In this document: positions 11,171 to 23,016 of the stretch, piece after piece
Layout of the letters: the number at the start of each line of letters is the position of its first letter
Position numbering within the stretch: position 1 is the first letter of the stretch
DNA from: Artemisia argyi
Taxonomy: Eukaryota > Streptophyta > Magnoliopsida > Asterales > Asteraceae
Length of the DNA: 64,000 nt
Reading direction: 5' to 3'
NCBI GenBank assembly: GCA_030686995.1
Contig: CM060709.1
Span: forward strand, 271,363,913 to 271,427,912
The notes under the pieces: model-generated
The model's input: only the letters and a program-made list of their open reading frames with translations
Databases searched by the model: none
Told to the model about the DNA's origin: nothing
Program-made: the position numbers and the translations under genes

Positions 11171-12727
11171 AAGTTTAGGTAATAATTGTAATAAACACAA
11201 TTATTAATAAAATAAGTAGTGGTTATGATATTATATACCCATAGTTGGTTTGGTTGCCCTACATTGGTCAACATAAAATGGTTATAGTTTACCAAGTGGT
11301 GATTTTCTTAGTAATCACAAGTTCTAAGTTTAGATAATATTTGTAACGAATACAAATATTATTAAAATGATGGCAATACTGTATCATGACTACATTATTG
11401 GTCTATTGCTCTAAGCCTCATGACGCTCAACGATTGACAGGCATCAAGTATGATGTATAACAGTGTGCCTCAGGATAGGTATTTGCCGATAACCTATAAG
11501 TATGTTTAAATAAAGTGCGTTTGGGTGGCTCATCCTAGCAGACCCAAACGGGGATTGTCAGTCCCAAATAGATCTATTCACAATTATTTACGTTCACTCG
11601 CAAGTGAGTAAGGTGCATGATATGAGGGACTTCGAACATGGCAATAAAAGTAAACTTAGGCAATAGAAAATCGGATATAACATACAGTTGAAAATCGCTT
11701 GTGATCATGTTTATAGTGGGTAGCTCTCCATGAGCTATAAAAGCATATAAAAGTGGATTTATAAGTTCTTAGTAATTCGCAAGAGTTTATAGTGCCTTTG
11801 AAAGTAAAAGCAAGTGTTATGTTTCAATAACAAGTAAAGTGGTTTATCAACTGAGTTTAAGGTTTGAGGTAAACTAGTAAAGTTTCTATGTAATACCAGT
11901 ATGTATTTCCCTCGAAAGCAATTTAAAATAGGTAAAAGGGTGGGGGCTATGGAACTCACAGTAATTTGTAAATAATTTACGAGTAGAAGTATAAAACATG
12001 TAGTTGAGCATGTATCTCCCCTAAAACATTTATAAAACAAGTAATAGAGTAAGAGAGGGGATATGACTCACCTTAGAGGAATGGTAGATAGAGTAAAGTA
12101 ATGTCAAACGCAGAATGAGAATGGCACTAATAGACAACCTGAATATGTGGAAAACCTTAGGTCTCGAAGGTTTGTGTTCACGGCTTAATTGTTTTGAAGG
12201 CAATGTTTGAAAAGTGTATGTATCGTCGCTACTTGTGTGGCAAAATGCTTATAGTTCAAACATAAAGTTATATATTTATTCGTGTTACTGTGGCTTATGT
12301 TGAAGTTTCATAATGTAGTTGTGAAAATACTTGTATGTATTGGCTCTTGGAATAAATGTGGGAAAATGTATACGAAACTTTCGTATAAGAGTTGGCTCAA
12401 ATATTGGCTCAAGTGTTATCGAAGAATAAATAAATACAAGTCGAATTGTATTTATTTGATTTGTTTGGTTTCGAGGTGTGAAAATATATATACAATATAT
12501 ATTTATCGAAGTCGTGGTTAAATAATGTAGATTTATCAAACTTATAAAAGTTGTAGGTAAAAAGTGTCAAAGTCTCAAACTAGAGGGCTAAAATGTAAAG
12601 TTTAATAAAAGTTTCAAAACTTAAAAAAGTTTTAAGAAAAATGACAAGTTATTAGAAGTTGGGGGCTGAATGTGTAAATATGTATAAGTTATCAACTTAT
12701 ATAATAGTTTTTAAGAAAAAGTATATG

Positions 12728-12748
12728 TAAAATAAAAAAATAATAATA

Positions 12749-12789
<41 letters not shown>

Positions 12790-12850
12790 GAAAGGGTTCG
12801 AACCATCGACCTCTAGTTCAACACAACAATGCCCCAACCATTTGGACTAG
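12728..12850 (-). other. tRNA-like module with long T tract
   Basis: On the minus strand TAGTCCAAATGG (A-box-like) and GGTTCGAACCC (B-box-like) are spaced as in a tRNA and are followed by a T tract of about 35 bases (A-run 12750-12786 on the plus strand). It has the same order as the module at 8140-8255 but different sequence. A complete cloverleaf is not evident. It sits inside the solo gypsy LTR. Confidence 0.45.
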
Positions 12851-13268
12851 TATTCCTTTTGTGTATTATTACTCAATGATTTATTTATATACTTTCTCGA
12901 GCATGTGTTTTATTTGTTATCAACTTCTTATCAGTATGTTGTGTTTCATGTATATATCGTATATGTATGTATACGTGTAGTTTATTTGTTTAGTCTCATT
13001 CGTTGCATACTTGCATGGCCACACAAGATTAACAATACATCTTTAGATTGTTAAAAGTGGCTTTTACGCTATATAGTGAAAGTAGAATATGTTACGTATG
13101 AACAAAGTCGCAACAGAAATAAATATCGTGGACAGGACATTATAATAAGCATAGAATGGAGTGGAGAGACTTACTACACCAAAACTTGGTGGTGAGGAAC
13201 AAGTGAAAGAGCTAACGAGGGGCTGAGCAAGACGAAGACCAACACTCCAAAGCTTCCTAGCTTATAAC

Positions 13269-13465
13269 TATCAGAGATATATCAGCACCAAATCAATTAT
13301 AATTAATGTAATATTTTCTGTTATACTTGAGATTGTAATTAGCATCAATCACTCTGTATTTCCTTATCTAGTTTAGGAATGTTCGTGGACAACAAGCCAT
13401 GTATTGTGTATATAACTATTGTAAAGCTAATATAATCAGTAACCAATTCTCATACCAATCTTATA
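13269..13465 (+). repeat. 5' LTR of the Copia element
   Basis: 197 bases, aligned without gaps to 17800-17996. Five substitutions were seen, at about 13384, 13390, 13426, 13433 and 13445. It contains AT-rich sequence with a TATATAAC motif near 13410. Confidence 0.92.
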
Positions 13466-13478
13466 TGGTATCAGAGAC
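13466..13478 (+). other. Primer binding site (initiator Met tRNA)
   Basis: TGGTATCAGAGAC directly follows the 5' LTR and matches the plant Copia primer site TGGTATCAGAGC, complementary to the 3' end of initiator tRNA-Met. Confidence 0.85.
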
Positions 13479-13513
13479 ACATATTGCTTAAAAGTGCAAG
13501 AATTTATTCTTTC

Positions 13514-16500
13514 TTTGATCCTGCAATGGCCTCTGAATCCATCATTCAACTTAATGCTCCCACACATCTCCCAACAAAACTTAACCCGAATAACTTCATT
13601 GTTTGGCGCAGACAACTATTCTCTACTCTAATTGGATTCGATCTTCTCGGGGTCATAGATGGCACCAAAGAGGTCCCTACCAAATATCTCGACAACGATA
13701 AAAGGAAACCAAATCCACAATACCCCATCTGGTACCGTCAAGACCAGATCATTATCAACGCCATGCTAGGTAGTTGTGTGGATTCCATTCAGCCTCACAT
13801 ATCCATGGTCGAAACGTCTAAAGAAGCATGGGAGCATCTCTGTACACTCTATGCTAACAAATCACGAACAAGGGTGATGTCCCTCAAAGAACGTTTGCTC
13901 GACAATCCTAAGGGTACCCGTTTCATGTTGGAATATTTGCAAGATATGAGGGCAATTGCTGATGAATTAGCTCTTGCAAACTGTCCCGTTGATGAAGACG
14001 ACTTGGTAATTCAGATTCTTAAGAACCTGGACAGCGACTACAATGATATAAGTGCCGCTATTCGAGCAAGAGATTCGCCCATAACCTATGATGAACTCCA
14101 TGATAAGCTGGTGGACTTTGAATTACAAGTCAAAAAGCGCACAAAAGACGTGGCTCCAACGATTCAAACAGTGAACTATACCAACCGCCAGCTCCCAAAA
14201 TCAAACAATAACTCCAATCAAAACACAAGAAACTCATCTAGATCCAACTGGCACCAAAATAACCGAAACCTCGACAATCAACGGAGGTACAATAATCTCA
14301 ACCCACGCTCCCAATGGCAACCAAATCAACCCGCTAACCGTCCGAACTCATACCAAGTCAACACGTACTGTCAATTTTGTAACCTTGCGGGGCATCCAAC
14401 CAACGAGTGCAGAAAGTTAGCTCGTTTCCTCCGTGAGAATGGCATCCAAATTTCACCAAACTCTAGTGCGCAACCAATGGTCAATGCAACATCCATGAAT
14501 TCTCAAGTTCTCAACCCCTGGTTGTTTGATACTGGAGCATCCGATCACGTGACATCCGACCCTAATAATTTACAACAGTTTTCTGACTATGGTGGTCTTG
14601 ACGAAATTGTCCTTGGTGATGGTAAAGGCTTACATGTTTCTCATATTGGCAGCACAACACTTAGCACACCTCACAAATCACTTATCATATCTAATGTTTT
14701 GTGTGTTCCTTTAATTAAAAGAAACATACTTTCAGTTGCTAAACTTTGTCAATCTAATAATGTTTCTGTTGAATTTTTCCCTTTCTCTTTTGTTGTGAAG
14801 GATCTTCGCACGGGGGAGTCACTACTTCAAGGGAGAAATCACGGTGATGTGTACTATACTCCATTTTTATCTCATCATCAAGTGAACGCAACCACCAAGT
14901 TATCTATTTCCCATTGGCACCATCGGCTCGGTCATCCATCAAATCAAGTTCTTTGCCTAGTTTTTAATAGTAACAGTTCATTTCCTAAGTTTTCTAGTAA
15001 TTTCAATTACTCTTGCAATTCATGTTCTTGTCATAAGAGTCATAAAATTCCGTTTGGTACAAGTTCTATTGTTAGTACACAACCACTGCAACTTGTTTAT
15101 ACCGATGTTTAGGGACCGTCTCACAAGACGATTGATGGTTTTTCTTATTATGTGATCTTTGTTGACCATTTTACAAAATATATATGGTTGTACCTAATGA
15201 AAAAAAAATCAGATGTCTCCATTATATTTCCTCAGTTCAAAACCCTCGTGGAAAAATACTATCAACTTCCTTTAATTTCTGTATATTCTGATAACGGCAG
15301 AGAGTACGAATAACTAAAAAGCATTTTCACGGAATGTGGAATTTCACACTTCACCACTCCGCCTCACACCCCAGAACACAATGGCATGGCTGAACGACGT
15401 CATCGCCACATCGTTGAAACATGACTTTCACTCCTTCACTATGCTTATCTCCCACTCTCTTATTGGTCATATGCTTTTCAAACAACGGTGTATTTAATCA
15501 ATCATCTTCCAACTCCCACTCTCCATAACAAATCACCCTTTGAAATGTTATTTCATTACAAACCCAATTATATGCGTCTTAAAACTTTTGGTTGCTTGTG
15601 CTATCCATGGCTACGTCCCTACTCATCGTCCAAATTACATCCTCGATCAACTCCATGTATATTTCTTGGTTACTCCACCTCTAAATCAGTCTATAAATGC
15701 CTTGACCCAACCACTCATCGTTTATATCTCTCCCGACATGTTAAATTTTTTGAAGATAACTTTCCCTGGAAGTTGCAAAGTACATGTCATCCGTTCTCCG
15801 ACCTAGTACGTGAGGCCTGCTATGCACATCCTTCAAGATCACCAACCTTCCCATCTGAAGAATCATCAGGTACACCTTCTACGCCTCTCTTTAGTTCTGT
15901 CCCACCTGCATATTCCCCGCCTTAACCATCTTATAATCCATCAACCATACAAACCTCTGTTACACCTCATGATTCCACATCTCCATCCAGCCCCACCCAT
16001 CATATTGAAACGCCTCTCCCTACATCCTAGACTACCCATACAAATCACCCGCACACAACAAACAACCCAGATACCACAAACCACTCACCCGCCACAACTT
16101 CAACATCATCACCACATATTTCACCATCACCACAAACTACTAATGCACCATCTTCATCTCATGCTACGGTATGACCAACACGTGCAAGAACATTAAACCT
16201 TCGTTACTACAATGACAAATATGTTAATGTTACCACATCTCATCCCTTGCCACCATCTCAAGAACCAAGAACAGTAGCCCAAGCCTTAAAGATTCCCGAG
16301 TGGCGTGCTGCCATGGATGATGAACTTAATGCCTTACTTCACAACGGCACATGGGACTTAGTACCACCTTCCCATCATACTCCCATTGGATGTAAATGGA
16401 TTTTTAGGGTCAAACGTAAACCAAATGGTGATATTGATAAATACAAGGCGCGACTTGTCGCCAAAGGGTTCTTACAACGGCTTGGTTTGGATTACTTTGA

Positions 16501-17833
16501 GACATTTCGCCCGGTTATAAAACCCGCAACTATTTGATTAGTTCTAAGTCTCGCTCTCTCCAATAATTGGCCAATTCGTCAGTTTGATGTTAACAATGCC
16601 TTCCTTCATGGAACACTTCATGAAGATTTCTACATGCATCAACCACCCGATTTTGCTAACTCGCAATATCCTAACTATATTTGTCGACTTTGAAAAGCAA
16701 TATACGGTCTCAAGCAAGCACCTAGGGCATGGTACAATGAGTTAAAAACCTTTTTGGTTCAAGTTGGTTTCAACAATTCTCGTGTTGATGCATCATTATT
16801 CATCTATCAACAACAAGGAGTTACTGCTTATTTTCTTGTATACGTTGATGATATTATACTAACGGGAAGTGATACAAATTTTCTTGAACAGTTTGTCATG
16901 CAGCTTTCGAACCGTTTTTCTCTCAAGGATTTGGGCCCAATTCATCATTTTCTTGGTGTAGAAGTCATTAACACTCAGTTTGGATTGTTTCTTTCACAAC
17001 ACTGATATGTTGCTGATTTGTTAGAGAGCTTTAATATGAGTGGTGCTAAAGAAGTAGTCACTCCAATGAGCAACTCTATGTCTCATTTATTATCTACAAA
17101 CAGCCTTCCTTGATCCTACTCCATATCGAAAACTTGTTGGATCACTTCAATACCTTGCATTCACTAGACGTGATGTTTCATTTCCAGTCAACAAGTTGTC
17201 CCAATATATGCATGCTCCAATTGAAGTTCATTGGAAAGCTCTAAAAAGAATACTTCGCTATCTCAAAGGGACACTTTATCATGGTCTTTACCTTCGTTGA
17301 GGTTCGCCTATCATATTACAAGCCTTTTCAAACTCTGATTGGGGTGGCTCAATGGAAAATGGGAGGTCCACTACAGTGTATATCTTATATCTTGGTTCCA
17401 ACGTCATTTCTTGGCGTTCTGCTCGGCAAAAGTCTGTTTCAAGATCATCAACAGAAGCCGAATACAAGGCAGCAGCAAACGCTGCTGCTGAGACAATTTG
17501 GATTCAACAATTACTGAAAGAATTAGGTGTTATTATTCAGTCTCCACCAGTTCTTCACTGTGACAACATGGGTGCGACGTACTTATGTGTGAATCCAGTT
17601 TTCACTCACGTATGAAACACATTGCACTAGATTATCATTTTGTTCATGAAAAGGTGGCAGATGGGTCACTCAAAGTTCGCCATATCAACTCTCGTGATCA
17701 ACTAGCCGACATGCTCACAAAACCTCTTGGTAAGGCTCAGTTTTGTTTTATTCGGTCCAAGATTGGTGTCTCCAACGGAGCCTCCATCTTGCGGGGGCGT
17801 ATCAGAGATATATCAGCACCAAATCAATTATAA
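13514..17833 (+). pseudogene. Copia gag-pol polyprotein, decayed
   Basis: The first open part ends at 15112. It starts MASESIIQLNAP and holds a Copia gag domain, a zinc knuckle CQFCNLAGHPTNEC (14369-14410), a protease DTGA motif (14528) and the pre-integrase HWHHRLGHPS (14912). Integrase follows (YSDNGREY, PEQNGMAERRH), then reverse transcriptase ([39 protein letters not shown] near 16840) and RNase H ([25 protein letters not shown]). In-frame stops lie at 15110, 15311, 15422, 15923, 16172, 16535, 16691, 17003 and 17298. Frameshifts lie near 17100 and 17600. The order gag-PR-INT-RT-RH defines Copia. It cannot encode a working polyprotein. Confidence 0.93.
17791..17799 (+). other. Polypurine tract of the Copia element
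   Basis: GCGGGGGCG directly precedes the 3' LTR and follows the end of RNase H, as expected for the plus-strand primer. It is interrupted by C, so it is not a pure purine run. Confidence 0.6.
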
Positions 17834-17996
17834 TTAATGTAATATTTTCTGTTATACTTGAGATTGTAATTAGCATCAATCACTCTGTATTTCCTTATCT
17901 AGTTTAGGAATGTTTGTGGAGAACAAGCCATGTATTGTGTATATAACTATTGTAAATCTAATACAATCAGTAACCGATTCTCATACCAATCTTATA
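17800..17996 (+). repeat. 3' LTR of the Copia element
   Basis: Matches 13269-13465 end to end. ATAAC follows at 17997-18001 as the second target-site copy. The decayed reading frame extends about 30 bases into this LTR. Confidence 0.92.
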
Positions 17997-19526
17997 ATAA
18001 CCACGTTACGTACTAGGACTAGCGATGCTTTAAAACTCGAAAACTAAACCGCGACTTGCTTATCTTCATCACATGACGGTAGCTAGAAATAAATGTTGGT
18101 GTTTGTGAGAAAAACGAGTGTGATTTGCATGTGAATATATAGGAGGAGATTTGAGCAAATGTTTTTAAATATAGTCAACTTGAGTTGGTGAATCTTGCGG
18201 CAAGGATTAGGGAGACAAGAAGAAAATGGTTAAAAGTTCATGATGAAGTTAGTAGCATCTTGTCCTTATTTGTAAACCAACGAAAAGAAAACAACTATGA
18301 AATCATTGTCTGTGTTTGATAATTGTTGGTGTGTTTCAAAGGTCAAAGCATACTAAAACGTGTCAAAGGTGATAAAAATGATTAAGGTTTTGTTGGTTTG
18401 TTTGTGTCGTTGGTATATATGGACCATGAAGGAAGAGTTTGGTTTGTGTCAGCCGAAAGAAAAGAGAAAAGCAAAAATGGAGACATGCTTGCTTGCTTGC
18501 TAGTATTTTCAAAACATTAAATGAAAGTGTACCTTTAAAACCAAACTTGTGGGTTTTGTGTTTGCTTCGTGTAGCAGCGAACCAAGTAAGAAGAATAACA
18601 TGGGAGAAAAAAAGTAGAGACAAATGGGTTTGGTGTGTTTGAGTGAGCTAAATGATAAGGCATCATTATGGTATAAGAGAGTTTGTTGGTATCATCCTTG
18701 TGTATATTCGACCAAAGAGAAAGAAACAAAAAGGGAATCATGGTTTGCTCATTTGGTATTCATTTGTTAGGAAGGTCAATTCTTTTAAACATGTGGTAAA
18801 TGAATGTTTTCTTATTACCATTTGAGTCAAATGTGATGAATAGTAGGGTTGTTGCATGAATCGTCCTTGTTGAGCTCGTCCAAGAGAAAAGAAACGAAAT
18901 GAAAATCGTGGTGCTTTGTCTCTACTTGTTTGGTGACGGTGTGATTAGAAAGTCAACAACATTAAAAATGTGCTAAGAGATGTTGTGAAATCATTTTAGG
19001 ACTGATTTGTGGTTGTACGAGAGCACATGGGTAGCCAAATATAGTTTTGAGTTGTGTAAAAATCGAGTTGAGCTTGGTTGAGTTTTAAGCCATCAAATGG
19101 TCGAACAAATGAGAATGAATTGTTCTACTCAATTCTCAGGTGTGAGCTTAATCGAGACATGAAAAAATATTAATATGTTGTTAGGCTAGATCGTAAAATA
19201 AATTGCCAAAGTAAACGTTACTTGGTCGAGTGGTAAGTTAAGTTTTTATTTAATTTTTGGTTTTGGGCCGTGAATAGTAACAGGCTAAATGTTTTAGTCC
19301 AAGCCCAAAGATTATAAAGGGTGTGTTGGGTTGAACTGAGCAATGGGCCGTGGCCCATTGTGATTAGTGAGTGATTAGGATAATTTTCGTAAGTTAAGGA
19401 AATTAATAGATCGTGTTTGGTTAAAACGCGGAAATTTGGCCCGTAAAAATGGTTAATTAAGCAGTGATTATAGGTTACCCTTCGTTAATTATTTAAAATT
19501 GGGAGGGGAATTTACGGGATATTACA

Positions 19527-19811
19527 CCAACCCACCAGACAAATTTTCCACTCCCAATGCATGCAATCAATGCTACCAAGCATTCCCGAAAAACCATGCC
19601 ACCCCTCATGTCTTTCATAAATACTTTGAATGTCGGCCCATGTTGGTTTCCTTAAATACTCCGGCGTAAACAAATCAATAACGCACTTGTTAAAATTATC
19701 AAGACAATCACGTGAAGTATGCTCACCCATTTGCAAATATTCATCAAACGCATCAGGTGCGGTGCCGTATGCCGATTGGCGTATGGCTAATGTACACTTC
19801 ATAAGAACACT
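19527..19811 (-). pseudogene. PIF/Harbinger transposase relic, N-terminal part
   Basis: The minus-strand frame reads SVLMKCTLAIRQSAYGTAPD, then DAFDEYLQMGEHTSRDCL and GMLGSIDCMHWEWK, up to LVGW, where the inserted LTR begins. This is the middle of plant Harbinger transposases, including the first catalytic aspartate in the GSIDCMHW motif. Protein sequence continues in register at 10656 downward. On its upstream side it is cut at 19813 by a second LTR insertion flanked by ACTTA; past 23016 only a few bases could belong to it before simple repeats start. The open frame extends slightly into both LTRs by chance. Confidence 0.9.
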
Positions 19812-20290
19812 TATGTAACACCCCCAAAATACCGCAGCGGAAGACTGTGTCACTTGGGGTGCTACTTCATAATACAAAGTACAAGTTATAGAAAACGACC
19901 TCTAAATGAGACGTTTTGAAAAGTTACCATTCGATTAATGAATTCAAAGTTACAAACATGAGATCCCAAAGTATGATACATAAATGTATACAAAATGTTT
20001 TGAATGGTAAATGATAAAAGCGTAAGTCTTCAGAATATGCAGCTTGACTCTATGTTCCATGCAGTAGCTATCGCCTTACTAACCTGAGATAAACATGCTA
20101 AAGTGTCAACACAATGGTTGGTGAGTTCATAGAGTTTGTTTTAAAACAGTTGAAAAGCCTTTAAAGAATGTTCACACAACAAAGGCATTGTTAATCCACT
20201 CAGTTGCATGTCCCGCCCATACAACACTTGCAACCTGTGTGTTCACAACCCACTGCTAAAAGATAGTTTACACAATACACCAGATTATAT

Positions 20291-20402
20291 TCACCCAAGG
20301 TCAAGAATAGACACAAGGGCGGGGGCATCTTCCCAAATAGTACTATGTCACCCAAGGTCAAGCATAGACACAGGGATAGGGGCATCTTCCCATGAGTACT
20401 AT
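20291..20402 (+). repeat. Direct repeat of 57 bp, two copies
   Basis: TCACCCAAGGTCAAG at 20291 and 20348, each followed by ATAGACACA, GGGGCATCTTCCCA and AGTACTAT. The copies differ at a few positions. They lie in the second solo LTR. Confidence 0.75.
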
Positions 20403-20469
20403 CAATACCTCTCTGACAACATAGAGTATTGTGTATGCACGTAAATACAAATCTTGTATTTAAATTAAG

Positions 20470-20560
20470 CAAGTATAGTGTAACAAGCATGTATAACGCA
20501 ATTAAGTATATTGCAATCAAGTATAATGCAATCCAGTGTAACACAATCAAGTATAAATGT
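20470..20560 (+). repeat. Minisatellite of about 15 bp
   Basis: Variants of AAGTATAATGCAATC follow one another about five times (AGTATATTGCAATCA, AGTATAATGCAATCC, AGTGTAACACAATCA). It lies just downstream of the 57-bp direct repeat in the second solo LTR. Confidence 0.65.
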
Positions 20561-23016
20561 TTTGGAGTATTTGCAAAAGCAAAAGCAAGTAGTTGAGCAT
20601 GTATCTCCCCCAAAGAATATAAGACAAGTATTAAAAGAGTAAGAGTGGGGCTATGACTCACCTTAAGTTATGTAGTGAGTAATGAAAATAGTAGTCGAAT
20701 CGCGAAAGTTTCTAAGAGCAGCCTATAATAGAACGTTGCGACTTAGGTTTGGAGTAATGTCTAAGAACACGAAGAATTGCCTATATATGTCTTGCATATT
20801 GTTCATGATGTAGTACTTAGTATATAGCATAAGTCGTTGAATAAAAGTGGTTTATCAAACATGTATAGTTTGTATATCTCTTACTACCGTTCGGGCCGTC
20901 ATAATTCAGAAGTCATGTAGTAAACGTTCAAGGAGCTAGGACACTTTAATTCGTAAATCCAGCAACTCGTCGATCCGTTTACCCAAATGGAACCCCTCAC
21001 ATGAAGCTCCCTAGTGTTGTAGTATTTGATAGAAAATATAAGTTTTTGATCTTTAAAAGTTATATGTCCGAATAGATGAATAAATTTAGAAAAGTTTATT
21101 TTAAATGAAGATTGTTATTATCAATGAGTTTATTAAGCCTAGAGTGGACATTACTTGCAAAGTCTAATGGTCATTTGATGGAGTAGATCCAAAATGGTTG
21201 ATTATGTTATAACTAACACTTTAGTTCATGTTTTCGACTTAGAAAGCCATAAGGTCTTTAGCCGTGGCTTTAGTCATGGCTACCATGGTCTTGAGACTCA
21301 TCCTTGGCCTTAGCCATGGTTGTGGTCTCAGCTTTAAGGTCATTATACCCCTTGGTTTTACTTAGCTATAACCAATACATGGTCATTTGGGTATTAAAAA
21401 GGCTATTAAGAATTTGAAGAAAAATATCACTCGTTATGCATTTTCAGGGTTCGAGCTTCTTCATACCTGAACGAAAACGTCATTCCGGACAACTTTCGTG
21501 TTTTAACTTTTTGATGAAACGGACCAGAAGGGTCTTAAAAAATACGGATTTCAAACAGAATGCTATTAGGCAGTTTCGGGTCTTTAGGTTTGCTAACTTC
21601 TTTTGGCCATAGCTTTTGACTCGTGTACTCATTTTAGGTGGTTCAAATTGCTATGTTTTCCTTTTTAAGTCCTCTATAACAGTAGGTAAGTGTTTCATAT
21701 CATGGTTACTCTATTTTGGTCGTGGTTCTCAATATAAGTCACTAGTTTCCTTGTTTACTTAACATAGGTTAACATATAGTTTTCATAACTTGTTTTTATA
21801 CATCATGAACATAACACAAAGACCATATATAGAATGAATGAAACATAATAAGCACGAAAATGATATTGAGCAAGAAAGTGTATTAGGGTTTCTTACAACT
21901 TTTGGCTTTCTAAAGAAAGGAAGTCAAGTATGAAACTAGGACACTAAACCTATGCTTGCAAACCCTTCACCACAACTCTTGTAAACCCTTGCTAACCTTT
22001 ACATAACCCTTGTGAAAACCAATTAACCTCAGCCCCTAATCACCTTGTGTAGCTCCTAATTCATCCATGGAATCACCAAACAAACTCTTGATTCATGTAG
22101 AGACTAACTAGGCCTTCAATTTTGGTGTGCAACTTATAACTTGGAAATCAAAGGATCAAGGTTTATGGATTATGTGTGTGGCGTTTGGAATGAAGAGAAA
22201 GGAAGAAGATGAGTTGCTTTTATAGCATGAAGAGGAGGTTAGGAAGGTGCCGAGGAAGTTTCCTTGAGGAGGTTAAAGAGTTAGGATATTTTCAAGACTT
22301 AAAGATGAAGTTTTAGTTTACTTAGCTAGGTATATAAACAAGTGTGATCATCTTAATGAATCAACACTTATCATAAGCCACCAAGGCATGGTGAAGCTTC
22401 CTATACACGTTCATATGATGGTTAGGGTGACTAGGTACATAGTTTTGGTATTATCTTGTTTTATGGAGGTCGTTTAGTCCCGGTAATCGCTAACTGTAAG
22501 TCGTAAAGTCACGAAACTCAAAATCGGGTATTCTAAAAATATGAAACTTATAAAAATGTTAGAACTTATTAATATAACCTATCTTAGCATATTTAATGAG
22601 TGACAAGTTCTATCGGGTTGCTTAAACGCTGTTAAAACTGGAAACGCAGGTCTAAAACGCGTAATTCGCGTAAAACGCTGAACTAGAAAACGTAAAATTC
22701 CAAAACTTTTGGAATTGTCGTAAAATGAAATAAAATCATATTTCTATTGTTTATAGTGTTTTATGGACATATCGGGATGCTAGAATGACGTTTAAACCTA
22801 AAAGTAAATCTCGGACACGGTTTCGTGATTTTTGCAGAAATGATCCGACGAGTGTCAAACTCTCGGATTATCATTAAAATAGTTAAACTTACGAGAATAT
22901 GAAATAAAAATTTCGGAAGTGAATAGTGAATAGTGAAAGTGAATAGTAAAAAGTGAATAATAATAGTGAATAGTAAAAATGAATAGTAATCCGAAAATGC
23001 GAATTGTTACAACTTA

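Larger units (their letters stand above)
13269..17996 (+). mobile_element. Ty1/copia element with TA...TA LTR ends
   Basis: Complete insertion of 4728 bases with 197-base LTRs, target duplication ATAAC (13264-13268 and 17997-18001), primer site and purine tract. The LTRs begin TATCAGAG and end CTTATA, instead of the usual TG...CA. By eye the two LTRs differ at five positions (about 2.5%). It lies inside the solo gypsy LTR, so it is younger than that insertion. The small size, short LTRs and gag type suggest the Ale/Retrofit lineage, with modest certainty. Confidence 0.93.
10662..19526 (-). mobile_element. Solo gypsy LTR, split by a Copia insertion
   Basis: The insert begins TGTAACACCCCC and ends GGATATTACA. 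It is flanked by the 5-base duplication CCAAC at 10657-10661 and 19527-19531, and its removal rejoins the Harbinger transposase. On the minus strand the ends read TGTAATATCCCG and GGGGGTGTTACA, like Tekay/Del LTRs. The phrase ACCTGAGATAAA..CATGCTAAA near 10918 is the complement of a motif in the LTR at about 34160. Without the nested Copia element and its duplication it is about 4.1 kb. No gag-pol or second LTR is present, so it is best read as a solo LTR. Confidence 0.82.
19814..23011 (-). mobile_element. Second solo gypsy LTR
   Basis: The insert of 3198 bases begins TGTAACACCCCC and ends ATTGTTACA. It is flanked by ACTTA at 19809-19813 and 23012-23016. It shares the start, the GCAGCGGAA phrase and the ACCTGAGATAAACATGC motif with the element at 10662, so the two belong to related families in the same orientation. 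No gag-pol is present. Its two ends do not repeat each other, so it is read as a solo LTR. Confidence 0.82.

Noticed and set aside
12787..12850. Functional tRNA gene on the minus strand
   Set aside because: A and B boxes are present, but no complete cloverleaf or convincing anticodon arm can be drawn, and it lies inside an LTR.
20200..20661. 153-codon minus-strand frame
   Set aside because: It covers the 57-bp and 15-bp tandem repeats of a solo LTR, so its repeated peptide phrases come from DNA repeats.
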